From Bradyrhizobium diazoefficiens (GTDB lineage Bacteria > Pseudomonadota > Alphaproteobacteria > Rhizobiales > Xanthobacteraceae): a DNA stretch of 64,000 nucleotides. The translations under genes were made by a program, and so were the position numbers. Each line of letters opens with the position of its first letter. Position 1 is the first letter of the stretch. The notes beneath the pieces were generated by a model, which saw nothing but the letters and a program-made list of their open reading frames with translations, made no database searches and was not told the origin of the DNA. The stretch spans positions 992,001-1,056,000 of the forward strand of contig NZ_JAENXS010000002.1 in NCBI RefSeq assembly GCF_016612535.1, given 5' to 3'. Shown here one piece after another: positions 45,179-53,069 of the stretch.

Positions 45179-46921
45179 ATGGCGGCAGCCCTTTCGATGG
45201 TCGCAGACGAGGCGGCAGAGCCGCCGTATCGGCATGGCGACGACGTCCGCGATGCATTGCTAAAACTCTGGCCGCATTTCCTCTGGGCCGGACTGTTCTC
45301 AAGCGCGATCAACCTGCTCTATCTCTCCTCGCCGCTCTATCTGATGCAGGTCTACAATCGCGTCCTGCTTAACGAAAACATCGCCACCCTTGTCCTACTC
45401 ACCCTCATCCTCGCCATTGCGCTCCTGACCATGGCCGGGCTCGACGCGGTGCGCGCCTGGATCCTGATCCGCTGCGGCATCCGGCTCGACATGGAGCTGT
45501 CGACGCGCGTGTTCGAGGCGCTAGTCGTGCGATCGGCCGAGCGCGGCGCTTCGCGAGGCGCGCAGCAATTGCGCGATCTCGACCAGTTCCGCACCTTCGT
45601 CACCGGGTCCGGGATCTATTTCGCGTTTGACCTGCCCTGGATTCCGATCTACCTGCTGCTGTTGTTCTTCATCCATCCTCTGCTCGGCCTCGTCGCCACC
45701 ATCGGCGCGCTGCTTCTGCTCGGACTCGCGGGCGTGAACGAAGTGCTGACCCGCTCGCCGATGAAGCAGGCCGAATCCTCCGGCAACCAGTCCTACGTCT
45801 TCACCGAGAATGTCCTGCGCCATGCCGACGTGATCCGCGCCATGGGCATGCAGCCAGCGATCGAGCGCAACTGGCAGAGCCAGCGCTCGGCGATGCTGGT
45901 GCAGCAGGCAATCGCCAGCGACAAGAACGCGGTGATGACGTCGTCGATCCGCTTCTTCCGCCTGCTGCTGCAGTCCCTGATGCTCGGCACCGGCGCGTGG
46001 CTCGCGATCGATCACGCCATTACGCCTGCAACGATTTTCGCCGCCAGCATCGTCATGGGCCGCGCGCTGGTTCCGGTCGAGCAGGCGGTCGGCACCTGGA
46101 AGCAGTTCATCGGCGCGCGCGATTCCTACACAGAGGTGCGCAACCTGCTCGCGACCGTGGACCTGACCGTGCCGCAGACCATCGTGCCGAAGCAGCGCAA
46201 TACGGTCGAGGTGCGCGAGCTGGTCTGCGAATTGCCGTCGCGGCCCGAGCCAGTGCTGAAAGGTCTGTCCTTCGAGCTCGCCGGCGGTCAGGCGCTAGGC
46301 ATCGTCGGGCCGAGCGGTTCAGGCAAGAGCACGCTGGCACGCCTCCTGGTCGGCGCGATGGCGCCCGCCGCCGGGCGCTTGCGCTTCGGCGGCCTCGACT
46401 ACAATCATTGGGACCCCGTCGAACTCGGCCGTCATGTCGGCTACCTCCCGCAGGATGTCGGCCTGTTCGCCGGCACCGTCCGTGAAAACATCGCGCGCTT
46501 CGGCGACGCCTCGACCAACGAGATCATCGACGCCGCGATCCGCGCCGGCATCCACGACATGGTGCTGGATCTGCCCCGACAATACGACACACGGCTCGGC
46601 GTCGGTGGGGTCGGTCTCTCAGGTGGACAGCGCCAGCGTCTCGGCCTGGCACGTGCTTTGCTCGGCCGCCCACCGCTGCTCGTGCTCGACGAGCCCAACG
46701 CCAATCTCGACGCACCCGGCGAGGAGGCGCTGAAGGCTGCACTGCTCGAGGCCAAGGCCGGTGGCGCCGCCGTCATCGTCATCACCCATCGTACCACGAT
46801 CCTCGACATCGTCGACGTCATGATGGTGATCCGTAACGGCATGCTCGACATGCTGGGGCCGCCCGGCGAGGTCTATCAGGCCTTGCAGCAGCAGGCAGCT
46901 GCGCGGGCGGCCGCATCGTGA
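45179..46921 (+). CDS. Type I secretion system permease/ATPase
   Basis: The 580-residue ABC exporter fuses a six-span membrane domain (from LWPHFLWAGLFSSAINLLYL) with an ATPase domain. Walker A GPSGSGKST is near residue 378, the signature is LSGGQRQRLGLARAL and Walker B is LLVLDEPNANLD. It belongs to the PrtD-type subgroup. There is no N-terminal C39 peptidase, so double-glycine leader cleavage is unlikely and a C-terminal secretion signal on the cargo is expected. ATG 45179 (MAAALSMVADEAA) has AGGA upstream; the open frame to 44567 includes unrelated sequence. The HlyD-like gene overlaps its stop. Confidence 0.93.
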   Translation: MAAALSMVADEAAEPPYRHGDDVRDALLKLWPHFLWAGLFSSAINLLYLSSPLYLMQVYNRVLLNENIATLVLLTLILAIALLTMAGLDAVRAWILIRCGIRLDMELSTRVFEALVVRSAERGASRGAQQLRDLDQFRTFVTGSGIYFAFDLPWIPIYLLLLFFIHPLLGLVATIGALLLLGLAGVNEVLTRSPMKQAESSGNQSYVFTENVLRHADVIRAMGMQPAIERNWQSQRSAMLVQQAIASDKNAVMTSSIRFFRLLLQSLMLGTGAWLAIDHAITPATIFAASIVMGRALVPVEQAVGTWKQFIGARDSYTEVRNLLATVDLTVPQTIVPKQRNTVEVRELVCELPSRPEPVLKGLSFELAGGQALGIVGPSGSGKSTLARLLVGAMAPAAGRLRFGGLDYNHWDPVELGRHVGYLPQDVGLFAGTVRENIARFGDASTNEIIDAAIRAGIHDMVLDLPRQYDTRLGVGGVGLSGGQRQRLGLARALLGRPPLLVLDEPNANLDAPGEEALKAALLEAKAGGAAVIVITHRTTILDIVDVMMVIRNGMLDMLGPPGEVYQALQQQAAARAAAS

Positions 46922-48237
46922 GCACCGTAACCTATATCGCCGACCGCGAGCGCGCTTACTATGCGCGGCCGGGACGTCCGGCGCTGGTCGGCGCCATCGT
47001 AGTCGGCGCGTTCGCCTCGGCGATGACGCTGTGGGGCACCCTGGCGCCAATCTCGGGGGCGGCGATTGCCAGCGGCAACCTCCAGGTCGAAGGCCGGCGC
47101 CAGAGCGTGCAGCATCCCTATGGCGGCGTCATCCGCCAGCTTCTTGTGCGCGACGGCGCCCATGTCGAGAAGGGACAACTGCTACTCGTGCTCGACGACA
47201 GCGATCCGCGCGCCAAGCTCGAAGTGCTGGTCGCCGATCGCGATGCCGCCCGGGCGGCGGAGGCACGGCTGATGGCCGAGCGCGACCACCATGCCACGCC
47301 GGACTTTGGCATCGATCCCAAGGATGCAAAGCCCGCTTTGCGCCAGGCGATGGCGAACGAGACCGCGATGATGGCCGCGCGAAAACACCAGTTCGACGCG
47401 GAGACATCCGTGCTCAAGGGCAAGATCGCCGAGCTGAATGCCCAGATCGGTGGCACGCAGGCGCAGCTCACCGGCACTGAAAAGCAACGCGAGCTCCTGA
47501 CCGACGAGATGAACGGCGCGCAGCATCTGTACGAACAGGGCTATACGCCGAAGACGCGGATCCTGGCGCTGCAGCGCGAGGACGCCAAGCTCCAGGCCGA
47601 TATCGGCGCGCAGCGCGCCACCATCGCCGGAATGCAGCAGCAGATTTCGCAGAATGACGCGGAGATCGCCAAGGCCGAGCGCGCCCGGATGAGCGAGATC
47701 ACCGATCAGCTCCGCACCACCGAGAACAAGCTCGCGGAACTCGCCCCGAAGGTCGACGCCGCAACCGATGTCGTAACGCGCACACAGATCCGGGCGCCCG
47801 CGACCGGCTCGGTGGTCGGGCTCGACGTTTTCACCGAAGGCGGCGTGATCCAGCCGGGCGCGAAGCTGATGGATATTGTGCCGTCGGACAATCCGCTGAT
47901 CGTCGATGCGCAACTCAAGCTGTCCGACATCAACGACGTCGCCGTCGGCCGCCGCGCCGAGATCCGGCTGACCGGCGTCAACTATATTGAGCGGCCCCGC
48001 CTTTACGGCACCATACGAACGGTCTCGGCCGACCGTGTCACCAACGACAGGGCCAGCGGCCCCGGCTATTACGTGGTTGAGGTCTCGCTGGAGCCGGACG
48101 ACGTCAAGAAGTCGCGCATCGAACTGCAATCGGGCATGCCGGCCGAGGTGATCGTGCCGACGCGGCCGCGCACGCTATTCGAATATCTGTTCGGTCCGCT
48201 GCGCGACGAGCTGACCCGTGCCTTTCGCGAACGCTGA
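46918..48237 (+). CDS. HlyD-type type I secretion periplasmic adaptor
   Basis: This 439-residue membrane fusion protein starts at a GTG overlapping the stop of the ABC gene by four bases. It has one N-terminal span (LVGAIVVGAFASAMTLWGTL), a lipoyl half-motif (GGVIRQLLVRDGAHVEKGQLL), a long coiled-coil hairpin (about residues 95-280) and the closing beta-barrel (ATGSVVGLDVFTEGGVIQPG, then DNPLIVDAQL). No TolC-like gene adjoins it, so the outer membrane channel must be encoded elsewhere. Confidence 0.93.
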   Translation: MSTVTYIADRERAYYARPGRPALVGAIVVGAFASAMTLWGTLAPISGAAIASGNLQVEGRRQSVQHPYGGVIRQLLVRDGAHVEKGQLLLVLDDSDPRAKLEVLVADRDAARAAEARLMAERDHHATPDFGIDPKDAKPALRQAMANETAMMAARKHQFDAETSVLKGKIAELNAQIGGTQAQLTGTEKQRELLTDEMNGAQHLYEQGYTPKTRILALQREDAKLQADIGAQRATIAGMQQQISQNDAEIAKAERARMSEITDQLRTTENKLAELAPKVDAATDVVTRTQIRAPATGSVVGLDVFTEGGVIQPGAKLMDIVPSDNPLIVDAQLKLSDINDVAVGRRAEIRLTGVNYIERPRLYGTIRTVSADRVTNDRASGPGYYVVEVSLEPDDVKKSRIELQSGMPAEVIVPTRPRTLFEYLFGPLRDELTRAFRER

Positions 48238-48247
48238 GGAGGAGCCA

Positions 48248-49177
48248 ATGGCTGCATCCGAGCAGAACAACCGCCGCGCCGAAAAGGCGGAGATCGCCCG
48301 CCACATCACGACGGAAGAGACGATTGCGTTCATGACCGCGCTGGTCGCCTTCCTGAAGGAGGCCGAAGCCGCCGGGCATCACGGTGGCCACGATGCGCAG
48401 CCGCCGCCGTTCGACCAGCCACCCCCGCCGGCGCATGCCACCGATCCAGCGGCCGCCGAGGTAACACCAGGCGATCACTTGCCCGACTCGGGCGATCAGC
48501 ATGCCGACGTGAGCGTGCCGCCGACGAGTGAGACCTCGACGACGCTTCATGTGGATGGGACTGGTGGCGACGTCTCGCATGCCAATGGAGATACCGATCT
48601 CGCTGCTATCAGGGACGGCCCGGTCAACACGACCGTCCCAATTGACAGCCACGCTCCCGTCGCGTCCGACCATGCCCCAGAAGCCGCTGGCGCCTCCACT
48701 CATGCCGACATCGCGACGTTTGCGTCCGTCGATCCGTTATCCTCGCTGCACGATCTCGGCAGCACGATTACGAACTTCGTCGACACCTCGCTGTCCGCCG
48801 TTTCGCACACGCTCGACAGCCTGAGCACGACGGTGTCGCAGCTGACATCCACGGTGGCCGGAACGATCGGCCAACTCACCGACAGCGTCACTGGCCTTTT
48901 CGGCGGCCTGCTGCATTCCGTTGGAAGCGATGTGCATGAGGCCTCCTCCCCCGATTTGTTCAACGCGCTGGTCACGGATATCGTCAGCACGCCACTGGCG
49001 TCGCCCCATGACAGCGCGGCGACGCACGTCGATATCAGCGGCCTCGACACCGCCGGCGCGGTGCCGATGGCGGCGCTGCCGCCGGTAACGCTGCATCTTG
49101 GCTTTCTCGGCCAACCGACTGATGGCCACGATCTGCACGACGGCGCGTTCTCGGCGCTCGGCGTGCATCATTTTTAA
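48248..49177 (+). CDS. His/Asp-rich acidic protein of the secretion locus (candidate cargo)
   Basis: The 309-residue protein has a charged helical start (AEKAEIARHITTEETIAFMT, then AFLKEAEAAGHHGGHD), a Pro-rich link (PPPFDQPPPPAH) and a long acidic region with about two dozen His. After residue 40 it contains a single Arg, no Lys and no Cys. The centre (STTVSQLTSTVAGTIGQLTD, then SVTGLFGGLLHSVGSD) recalls the VDGLLGTATGAL start of the 100-residue protein upstream. GAGGAG sits ten bases before ATG 48248, and the gene follows hlyD by ten bases. No RTX repeats or signal peptide. It could be cargo, a metal-binding surface protein or an accessory factor. Confidence 0.7.
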   Translation: MAASEQNNRRAEKAEIARHITTEETIAFMTALVAFLKEAEAAGHHGGHDAQPPPFDQPPPPAHATDPAAAEVTPGDHLPDSGDQHADVSVPPTSETSTTLHVDGTGGDVSHANGDTDLAAIRDGPVNTTVPIDSHAPVASDHAPEAAGASTHADIATFASVDPLSSLHDLGSTITNFVDTSLSAVSHTLDSLSTTVSQLTSTVAGTIGQLTDSVTGLFGGLLHSVGSDVHEASSPDLFNALVTDIVSTPLASPHDSAATHVDISGLDTAGAVPMAALPPVTLHLGFLGQPTDGHDLHDGAFSALGVHHF

Positions 49178-49263
49178 TTGTCGCGTAACGCGGCGTCGGA
49201 TGCTCCCGCAGCGGCCCCGCTGCTGACGCTCGTGACGTGAGATGAATTGACCAGCTCGCATTA

Positions 49264-49279
49264 TCTGACTGAAGTCAGA
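49264..49279. promoter_or_regulatory. MarR-type operator in front of the truncated copy
   Basis: TCTGACT (49264-49270) and AGTCAGA (49273-49279) form an inverted repeat around GA, ending two bases before the ATG at 49282. It matches the site in front of the intact gene at 51710-51729, so the duplication includes the operator. Confidence 0.6.
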
Positions 49280-49281
49280 CA

Positions 49282-49683
49282 ATGCTTGATCCCGTCTCCC
49301 GCGTCCGCCGCTTCAACCGTGCCGTGACCTCCGCGGTAGGCGCGCTCGACAGCTCATTACTTGAGCGCGGCCGGCCGCTTGGCGCGGCGCGCGTGCTCAA
49401 TGCGATCGGACAGGGGCGCTCCGAGGTCCGCGAGGTCCGCGACTATCTCGGCCTCGATTCCGGGCTGATGAGCCGGCTGTTGCGCAGCCTGGAAGGTGAA
49501 GGCCTGATCGAGACCAATGCGCATGAGGACGATGCGCGCCGCCGCGTGGCAAAACTGACGCGCGCGGGCCGGCCGGCGTTCGTGACGATCGCGATACGCC
49601 CTCTTCCTTGGGCCGGGGTGAGGCAACACATATGCCGATTCCGAATTTCTGTAAAGTGGAATATCTTCGGCAAAGCGTATTGA
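49282..49683 (+). pseudogene. Truncated duplicate of the MarR-GNAT regulator
   Basis: The first 97 or so residues nearly match the intact protein at 51730-52602 (identical segments include MLDPVSRVRRFNRAVTSAVG and YLGLDSGLMSRLL). From about 49572 the frame runs into dispersed repeat B and ends in repeat-encoded sequence (FVTIAIRPLPWAG onward). The GNAT half and the end of the MarR half are lost. If translated it could still bind DNA as a partial MarR protein. Confidence 0.8.
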
Positions 49684-49730
49684 CTGACGGTTTGGGTGTC
49701 TTGCCCATCAGGCAACGCAAGGCGTTGTGG
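49575..49730. repeat. Dispersed intergenic repeat, family B, truncated copy
   Basis: This matches 44446-44600 with scattered substitutions: CGTTCGTGACGATCGCGATA, TTCCGAATTTC, GTAAAGTGGAATAT and CAGGCAACGCAAGGCG. Only the 3' part of the longer repeat is present, and it begins abruptly within the MarR reading frame. Confidence 0.75.
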
Positions 49731-49740
49731 GCGGAGGTTC

Positions 49741-49977
49741 TCATTTCACCTTGAGGCTGAGCTCCGTGCCGCCCTTGAGCGGCAGCGCCATCGAGAGGAA
49801 GCCGTTCCGGGATGGATCGAGCAGCCCTGCTCGGCATGGGCGTGAGGGTCGCGGCTGCCAGAGAAGCCGCGCGGGCCGTTGCCGCGCGCCTTGCAGGCGC
49901 GCGATCACGGCGTTGACACGCGGATCTTGAATCGGGCTGTGTTGCAGATCAGTCATGTCTTGCTTCCCTTGCGTCAC
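49741..49977 (-). pseudogene. Possible O-methyltransferase remnant with internal deletion
   Basis: A 78-codon frame joins what looks like a start (MTDLQHSPIQDPRVNAVIAR) to what looks like a C-terminus (NGFLSMALPLKGGTELSLKV). The two ends suggest a class I O-methyltransferase whose SAM-binding centre is missing. It lies just downstream of padR on the same strand. The family call is tentative. Confidence 0.35.
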
Positions 49978-50001
49978 TTGTCCTGCGTCGCCTGTTCTGC
50001 G

Positions 50002-50634
50002 TCACTTGCCGAGGATTTCCGCCGCCGCGCGCTCCAAGATACCGGCGATGCGACGCGCCTCGGCGGAATCGCTGCCGTGCTTGGAACGCAATGCCCGCTT
50101 GAGGCTGTGGCGGGCGCGGTGCAACTCGTCCGAGGCATCGGCATCGAGATCGCTGACGCCGGCGAAGGCCTCGCGCACCTCGTCCATGCGGCGTCCGATC
50201 CGCGACAACGCCTGGAGGATCGCATCGGCGGTCGCGCGCTGCTCGGCCAGATAGGCCTCGCCCTGCGGCGTGATGCTGTAGAGCTTGCGGCCGCCATCCT
50301 GCTCGACGCTCGCGTGGCCGACCTCTTCGAGATAGGTCAGCGCCGGATAGATCACGCCGGGGCTCGGCGTATAAAATCCCTCCGAGCGCTCCTCGATGAT
50401 CTTGATCAGCTCGTAGCCATGCACTGGCTTTTCGACCAGCAGTGCCAGGATCACGAGCTGGAGATCCTGCGAGGACAGCCGACGTGCGCCCGGAAAGTCG
50501 TCGCCGCCGCGCCCGAAAAAGCCATGCCCGCCGCGGCCAAAGCGAGGCCGGCCACCGTGCCGGCCCATGGCAAAAGCGAAGTGGAAATCCCGGTCGTCTC
50601 GGCCATGCCGGCCCTGGTGTTTGTCACGAAACAT
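50002..50634 (-). CDS. PadR family transcriptional regulator
   Basis: The 210-residue protein starts with a His/Arg/Gly/Phe-rich segment (about residues 1-50). The PadR winged helix follows: LQLVILALLVEKPVHGYELIKIIEE, then YTPSPGVIYPALTYLEEVG and YSITPQGEAYL. The C-terminal helical dimerisation region includes ALSRIGRRMDEV. The His-rich start could bind metal or haem; this is inference. AT-rich inverted repeats sit directly upstream, as expected for autoregulation. Confidence 0.9.
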   Translation of the reverse strand: MFRDKHQGRHGRDDRDFHFAFAMGRHGGRPRFGRGGHGFFGRGGDDFPGARRLSSQDLQLVILALLVEKPVHGYELIKIIEERSEGFYTPSPGVIYPALTYLEEVGHASVEQDGGRKLYSITPQGEAYLAEQRATADAILQALSRIGRRMDEVREAFAGVSDLDADASDELHRARHSLKRALRSKHGSDSAEARRIAGILERAAAEILGK

Positions 50635-50669
50635 ATCTTACGTCTCCTCTGTAGATATATCGTAAGATA
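50634..50669. promoter_or_regulatory. Probable PadR operator at its own start
   Basis: TATCTTACG (50634-50642) and CGTAAGATA (50661-50669) are perfect complements around the padR start region. The nonamer ATATATCGT (50655-50663) is shared with the palindrome upstream of the ClC gene at 42070-42090. Confidence 0.55.
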
Positions 50670-50843
50670 CGTTTTGAGATATAGAACGCAAGGCGCAAAT
50701 CGAGTTTTTTATCTGAGGGCTTGTTTTTGCAGCAAAATCAGTGGCTAACCCGCCCCGGCGTCATTGCGATCACAGACGGCAGCTTATAGGTCTCGTCGCA
50801 GATCAATCGACCCGTTCACTCCGCGGCCTCGCATTGCAATCGC

Positions 50844-51188
50844 ATGCCTCCCAAAGCCTTTGAGGCCCGTTGCCTGCGCCTGCCCGCCGCCGCCAAGGTG
50901 GTGCAGTGGCAGGGCACCTCCGTGTTCAAGGTCGGTGGCAAGATGTTCGCGCTCAGCGGCGGCTTTGCCGCGGGCTACATGTTCAAGACCGCGGACATGG
51001 CCTATGCGATGCTGATCGAGCACGGCGTCGCCCGGCCCGCGCCCTATCTCGCGCGGGCCAAATGGGTGCAGCTCGTCAGCAACAATTCGTTGCCGGATAC
51101 CGAGCTCACGGCCTATCTCGCGCAGGCCCACGCCCTGATTGTGGCAAAGCTGACGCGGAAAGCGCGCAAGGAGCTTGGGCTCGGCTAG
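50844..51188 (+). CDS. MmcQ/YjbR family protein
   Basis: The 114-residue protein fits the MmcQ/YjbR family. It starts with a short helix (FEARCLRLPAAAKVVQWQGT), then SVFKVGGKMFALSGG and the late ARAKWVQLVSNNSLPDTELTAYLAQAHALI motif. Structures show a CyaY-like fold often labelled DNA-binding, but the function is not firmly known. Confidence 0.85.
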   Translation: MPPKAFEARCLRLPAAAKVVQWQGTSVFKVGGKMFALSGGFAAGYMFKTADMAYAMLIEHGVARPAPYLARAKWVQLVSNNSLPDTELTAYLAQAHALIVAKLTRKARKELGLG

Positions 51189-51509
51189 AGCTTCGCTTCG
51201 GCAAAGATGCGGCCAATCCAGTCCAGGAAGACGCAGCCGCAGCCGCAGCGTCAGCTGGCGGTTCTGCGGATAGAGCGCCGACAACGGCGTCGGCGACGTT
51301 CCCACACGATGGCGCTGATCGAGGAAGTGCCCGACGGCGGCTATGGCCGCGCCGATGAAGTGTTCGTGATCCCCGCGGCGTATCGGGCGAAGGAGTGAGG
51401 TGGCGCGCCCACTCTCCACAACGTGATGAGATGATCATCATCCTTCCACTGGCGCAGTGTTGCACCGCAACTAACTCGGAGGAAAGTCCAGTCACGATGG
51501 AGACTTTCC
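51189..51509. other. Intergenic region with a possible gene fragment
   Basis: ATG 51309 to TGA 51398 encodes 29 residues (VPDGGYGRADEVFVIPAAYR in the middle) that look like the end of a protein, but no upstream domain is present in frame. It could be a remnant. Nothing else is supported here. Confidence 0.3.
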
Positions 51510-51662
51510 ATGACACGGTCCAGCAATGCATCCACGAAGACCCATCGCTACGAGCTCGTCCACGGCGAAGGCGCCGATTTTGTCGCCTACCAGCGCCGCC
51601 GTGAGGACGGGCTCTGGGAGACTTTCGCAACGTGGATGATTCCGCGCGCGGTCTGCAACTAA
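51510..51662 (+). CDS. Small hypothetical protein (50 aa)
   Basis: ATG 51510 to TAA 51662 encodes 50 residues. GGAG at 51499-51502 provides a ribosome site at seven-base spacing. The product (HRYELVHGEGADFVAYQRRR, then EDGLWETFATWMIPRAVCN) has a protein-like mix and codon use like its neighbours. No family is recognised. It ends 47 bases before the MarR operator. Confidence 0.5.
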   Translation: MTRSSNASTKTHRYELVHGEGADFVAYQRRREDGLWETFATWMIPRAVCN

Positions 51663-51709
51663 TCGCGGCCGGACAGGCCGCAATCCCGAAGCGATTGACG
51701 GCAGATTTA

Positions 51710-51729
51710 TATCTGACTAAAGTCAGATA
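51710..51729. promoter_or_regulatory. MarR-type operator abutting the start codon
   Basis: TATCTGACT (51710-51718) and AGTCAGATA (51721-51729) form a perfect 9-bp inverted repeat around AA, ending exactly one base before the ATG at 51730. There is no room for a normal ribosome site other than within the palindrome. Confidence 0.7.
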
Positions 51730-52602
51730 ATGCTCGACCCCGTCTCCCGCGTTCGCCGCTTCAACCGTGCCGTGACCTCCGCCGTCGGTGCGCTCGACAC
51801 CTCGTTTCTTGGACGCGGCCGGCCGCTGGGAGCGGCGCGCGTGCTCAATGCGATCGGACACGGGCGCTCCGAAGTTGGCGAGATCCGCGACTATCTCGGG
51901 CTCGATTCCGGGCTGATGAGCCGGTTGTTGCGGGGCCTGGAAGATGAAGGCCTGATCGAAACCAATGCGCATGGAGACGATGCGCGCCGCCGCGTGGCAA
52001 AACTGACGCGCGCGGGCCGGCGCGAATTTGCGGCCTACGAGGCCCTGTCGAACGCCCAGGCCGAGGGCTTTCTCGTCCGCAATGCGCAAGGCGAGGCGCT
52101 GCTGGCGGCGATGGATCTGATTGCGTCCGCGCTGACGCGCGAGCGCATCGCGCGCACCGAAACGGATCCGCAAAGCGACGAGGCGCGCTATTGCCTCGGG
52201 GAATATTACGCCGAGCTCGGCCGCCGCTTCGAACAGGGTTTTGACGTCTCGCTGTCGCGCGATCCCGACGCCAAGGACATGCGCCGGCCGTGCGGCACGT
52301 TCATCGTGGCGATGTCGGACACACTGCCGATCGGCTGCGTCGGCCTGAAGGGAACGGATCACGGTTATGCCGAGATCAAGCGGCTGTGGGTCGCACCATC
52401 GGCGCGCGGATTGGGGCTCGGCCGGCGCCTGATGGATGCGGCCGAAGATGCCGCACGCGAACTCGGCATCGCTCTGTTGCGGCTCGACACCAACAGCGCG
52501 CTCGCCGAAGCCGGCCAGCTCTACCGCAGCACGGGCTGGACCGAGATCCCGCGCTTCAACGACGACCCCTACCCGGATCTGTTCTTCGAAAAACGCTTGT
52601 GA
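51730..52602 (+). CDS. Bifunctional MarR-type regulator / GNAT acetyltransferase
   Basis: The 290-residue fusion has an N-terminal MarR winged helix (about residues 5-140: LGAARVLNAIGHGRSEVGEI, then YLGLDSGLMSRLLRGLEDEG and DDARRRVAKLTRAGR). The C-terminal GNAT domain (about 150-290) has the acetyl-CoA loop RLWVAPSARGLGLGRRLMDA and the end LYRSTGWTEIPRFND. Such fusions recur in bacteria and may link acetylation of a substrate to gene control. An upstream partial duplicate exists at 49282. The palindrome at the start codon suggests autoregulation. Confidence 0.92.
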   Translation: MLDPVSRVRRFNRAVTSAVGALDTSFLGRGRPLGAARVLNAIGHGRSEVGEIRDYLGLDSGLMSRLLRGLEDEGLIETNAHGDDARRRVAKLTRAGRREFAAYEALSNAQAEGFLVRNAQGEALLAAMDLIASALTRERIARTETDPQSDEARYCLGEYYAELGRRFEQGFDVSLSRDPDAKDMRRPCGTFIVAMSDTLPIGCVGLKGTDHGYAEIKRLWVAPSARGLGLGRRLMDAAEDAARELGIALLRLDTNSALAEAGQLYRSTGWTEIPRFNDDPYPDLFFEKRL

Positions 52603-52658
52603 GCGGCGCGGCGATCCCCCTGCTCCAGCGTTAAGCTCGGAGCTGCAGGAGTATCGCC

Positions 52659-53045
52659 ATGACGCCAGCCGAACTCGCCCACATCTATCGCGACTACATC
52701 GCCTGCCTGAATCTGCAGGATTGGCCTGAGCTCGGTCAATTCGTGCATGATGACGTCGCCCACAATGCGCGGTCGCTCGGACTGACCGGCTATCGCGCGA
52801 TGCTGGAGCGGGATTTTCGCGAGATTCCGGACCTCCATTTCAAGATTGAGCTGCTGGTCTCCGAGCCGCCGCATATTGCCAGCCGGCTGAAATTCGATTG
52901 CGCGCCTGTAGGGCTGTTCCTTGGACTTGCGGTCAACGGAAAGCGCGTGTCTTTCTGCGAGAACGTGTTCTACGAGTTCCGCGGCGGAAAGATCCGGCAG
53001 GTGTGGTCGGCCATCGACAAGGCGGCGATCGAGGCGCAGCTTTAG
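52659..53045 (+). CDS. SnoaL-like ester cyclase family protein
   Basis: The 128-residue protein has the NTF2/SnoaL fold pattern: LAHIYRDYIACLNLQDWPEL, FVHDDVAHN, GYRAMLERDF, and FYEFRGGKIRQVWSAIDKAAIE at the end. Members range from polyketide cyclases to uncharacterised small enzymes, and the substrate is unknown. It follows the MarR-GNAT gene on the same strand and may be its target. Confidence 0.85.
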   Translation: MTPAELAHIYRDYIACLNLQDWPELGQFVHDDVAHNARSLGLTGYRAMLERDFREIPDLHFKIELLVSEPPHIASRLKFDCAPVGLFLGLAVNGKRVSFCENVFYEFRGGKIRQVWSAIDKAAIEAQL

Positions 53046-53069
53046 CTGCTGCGCCTCGGACAAGCCTAT

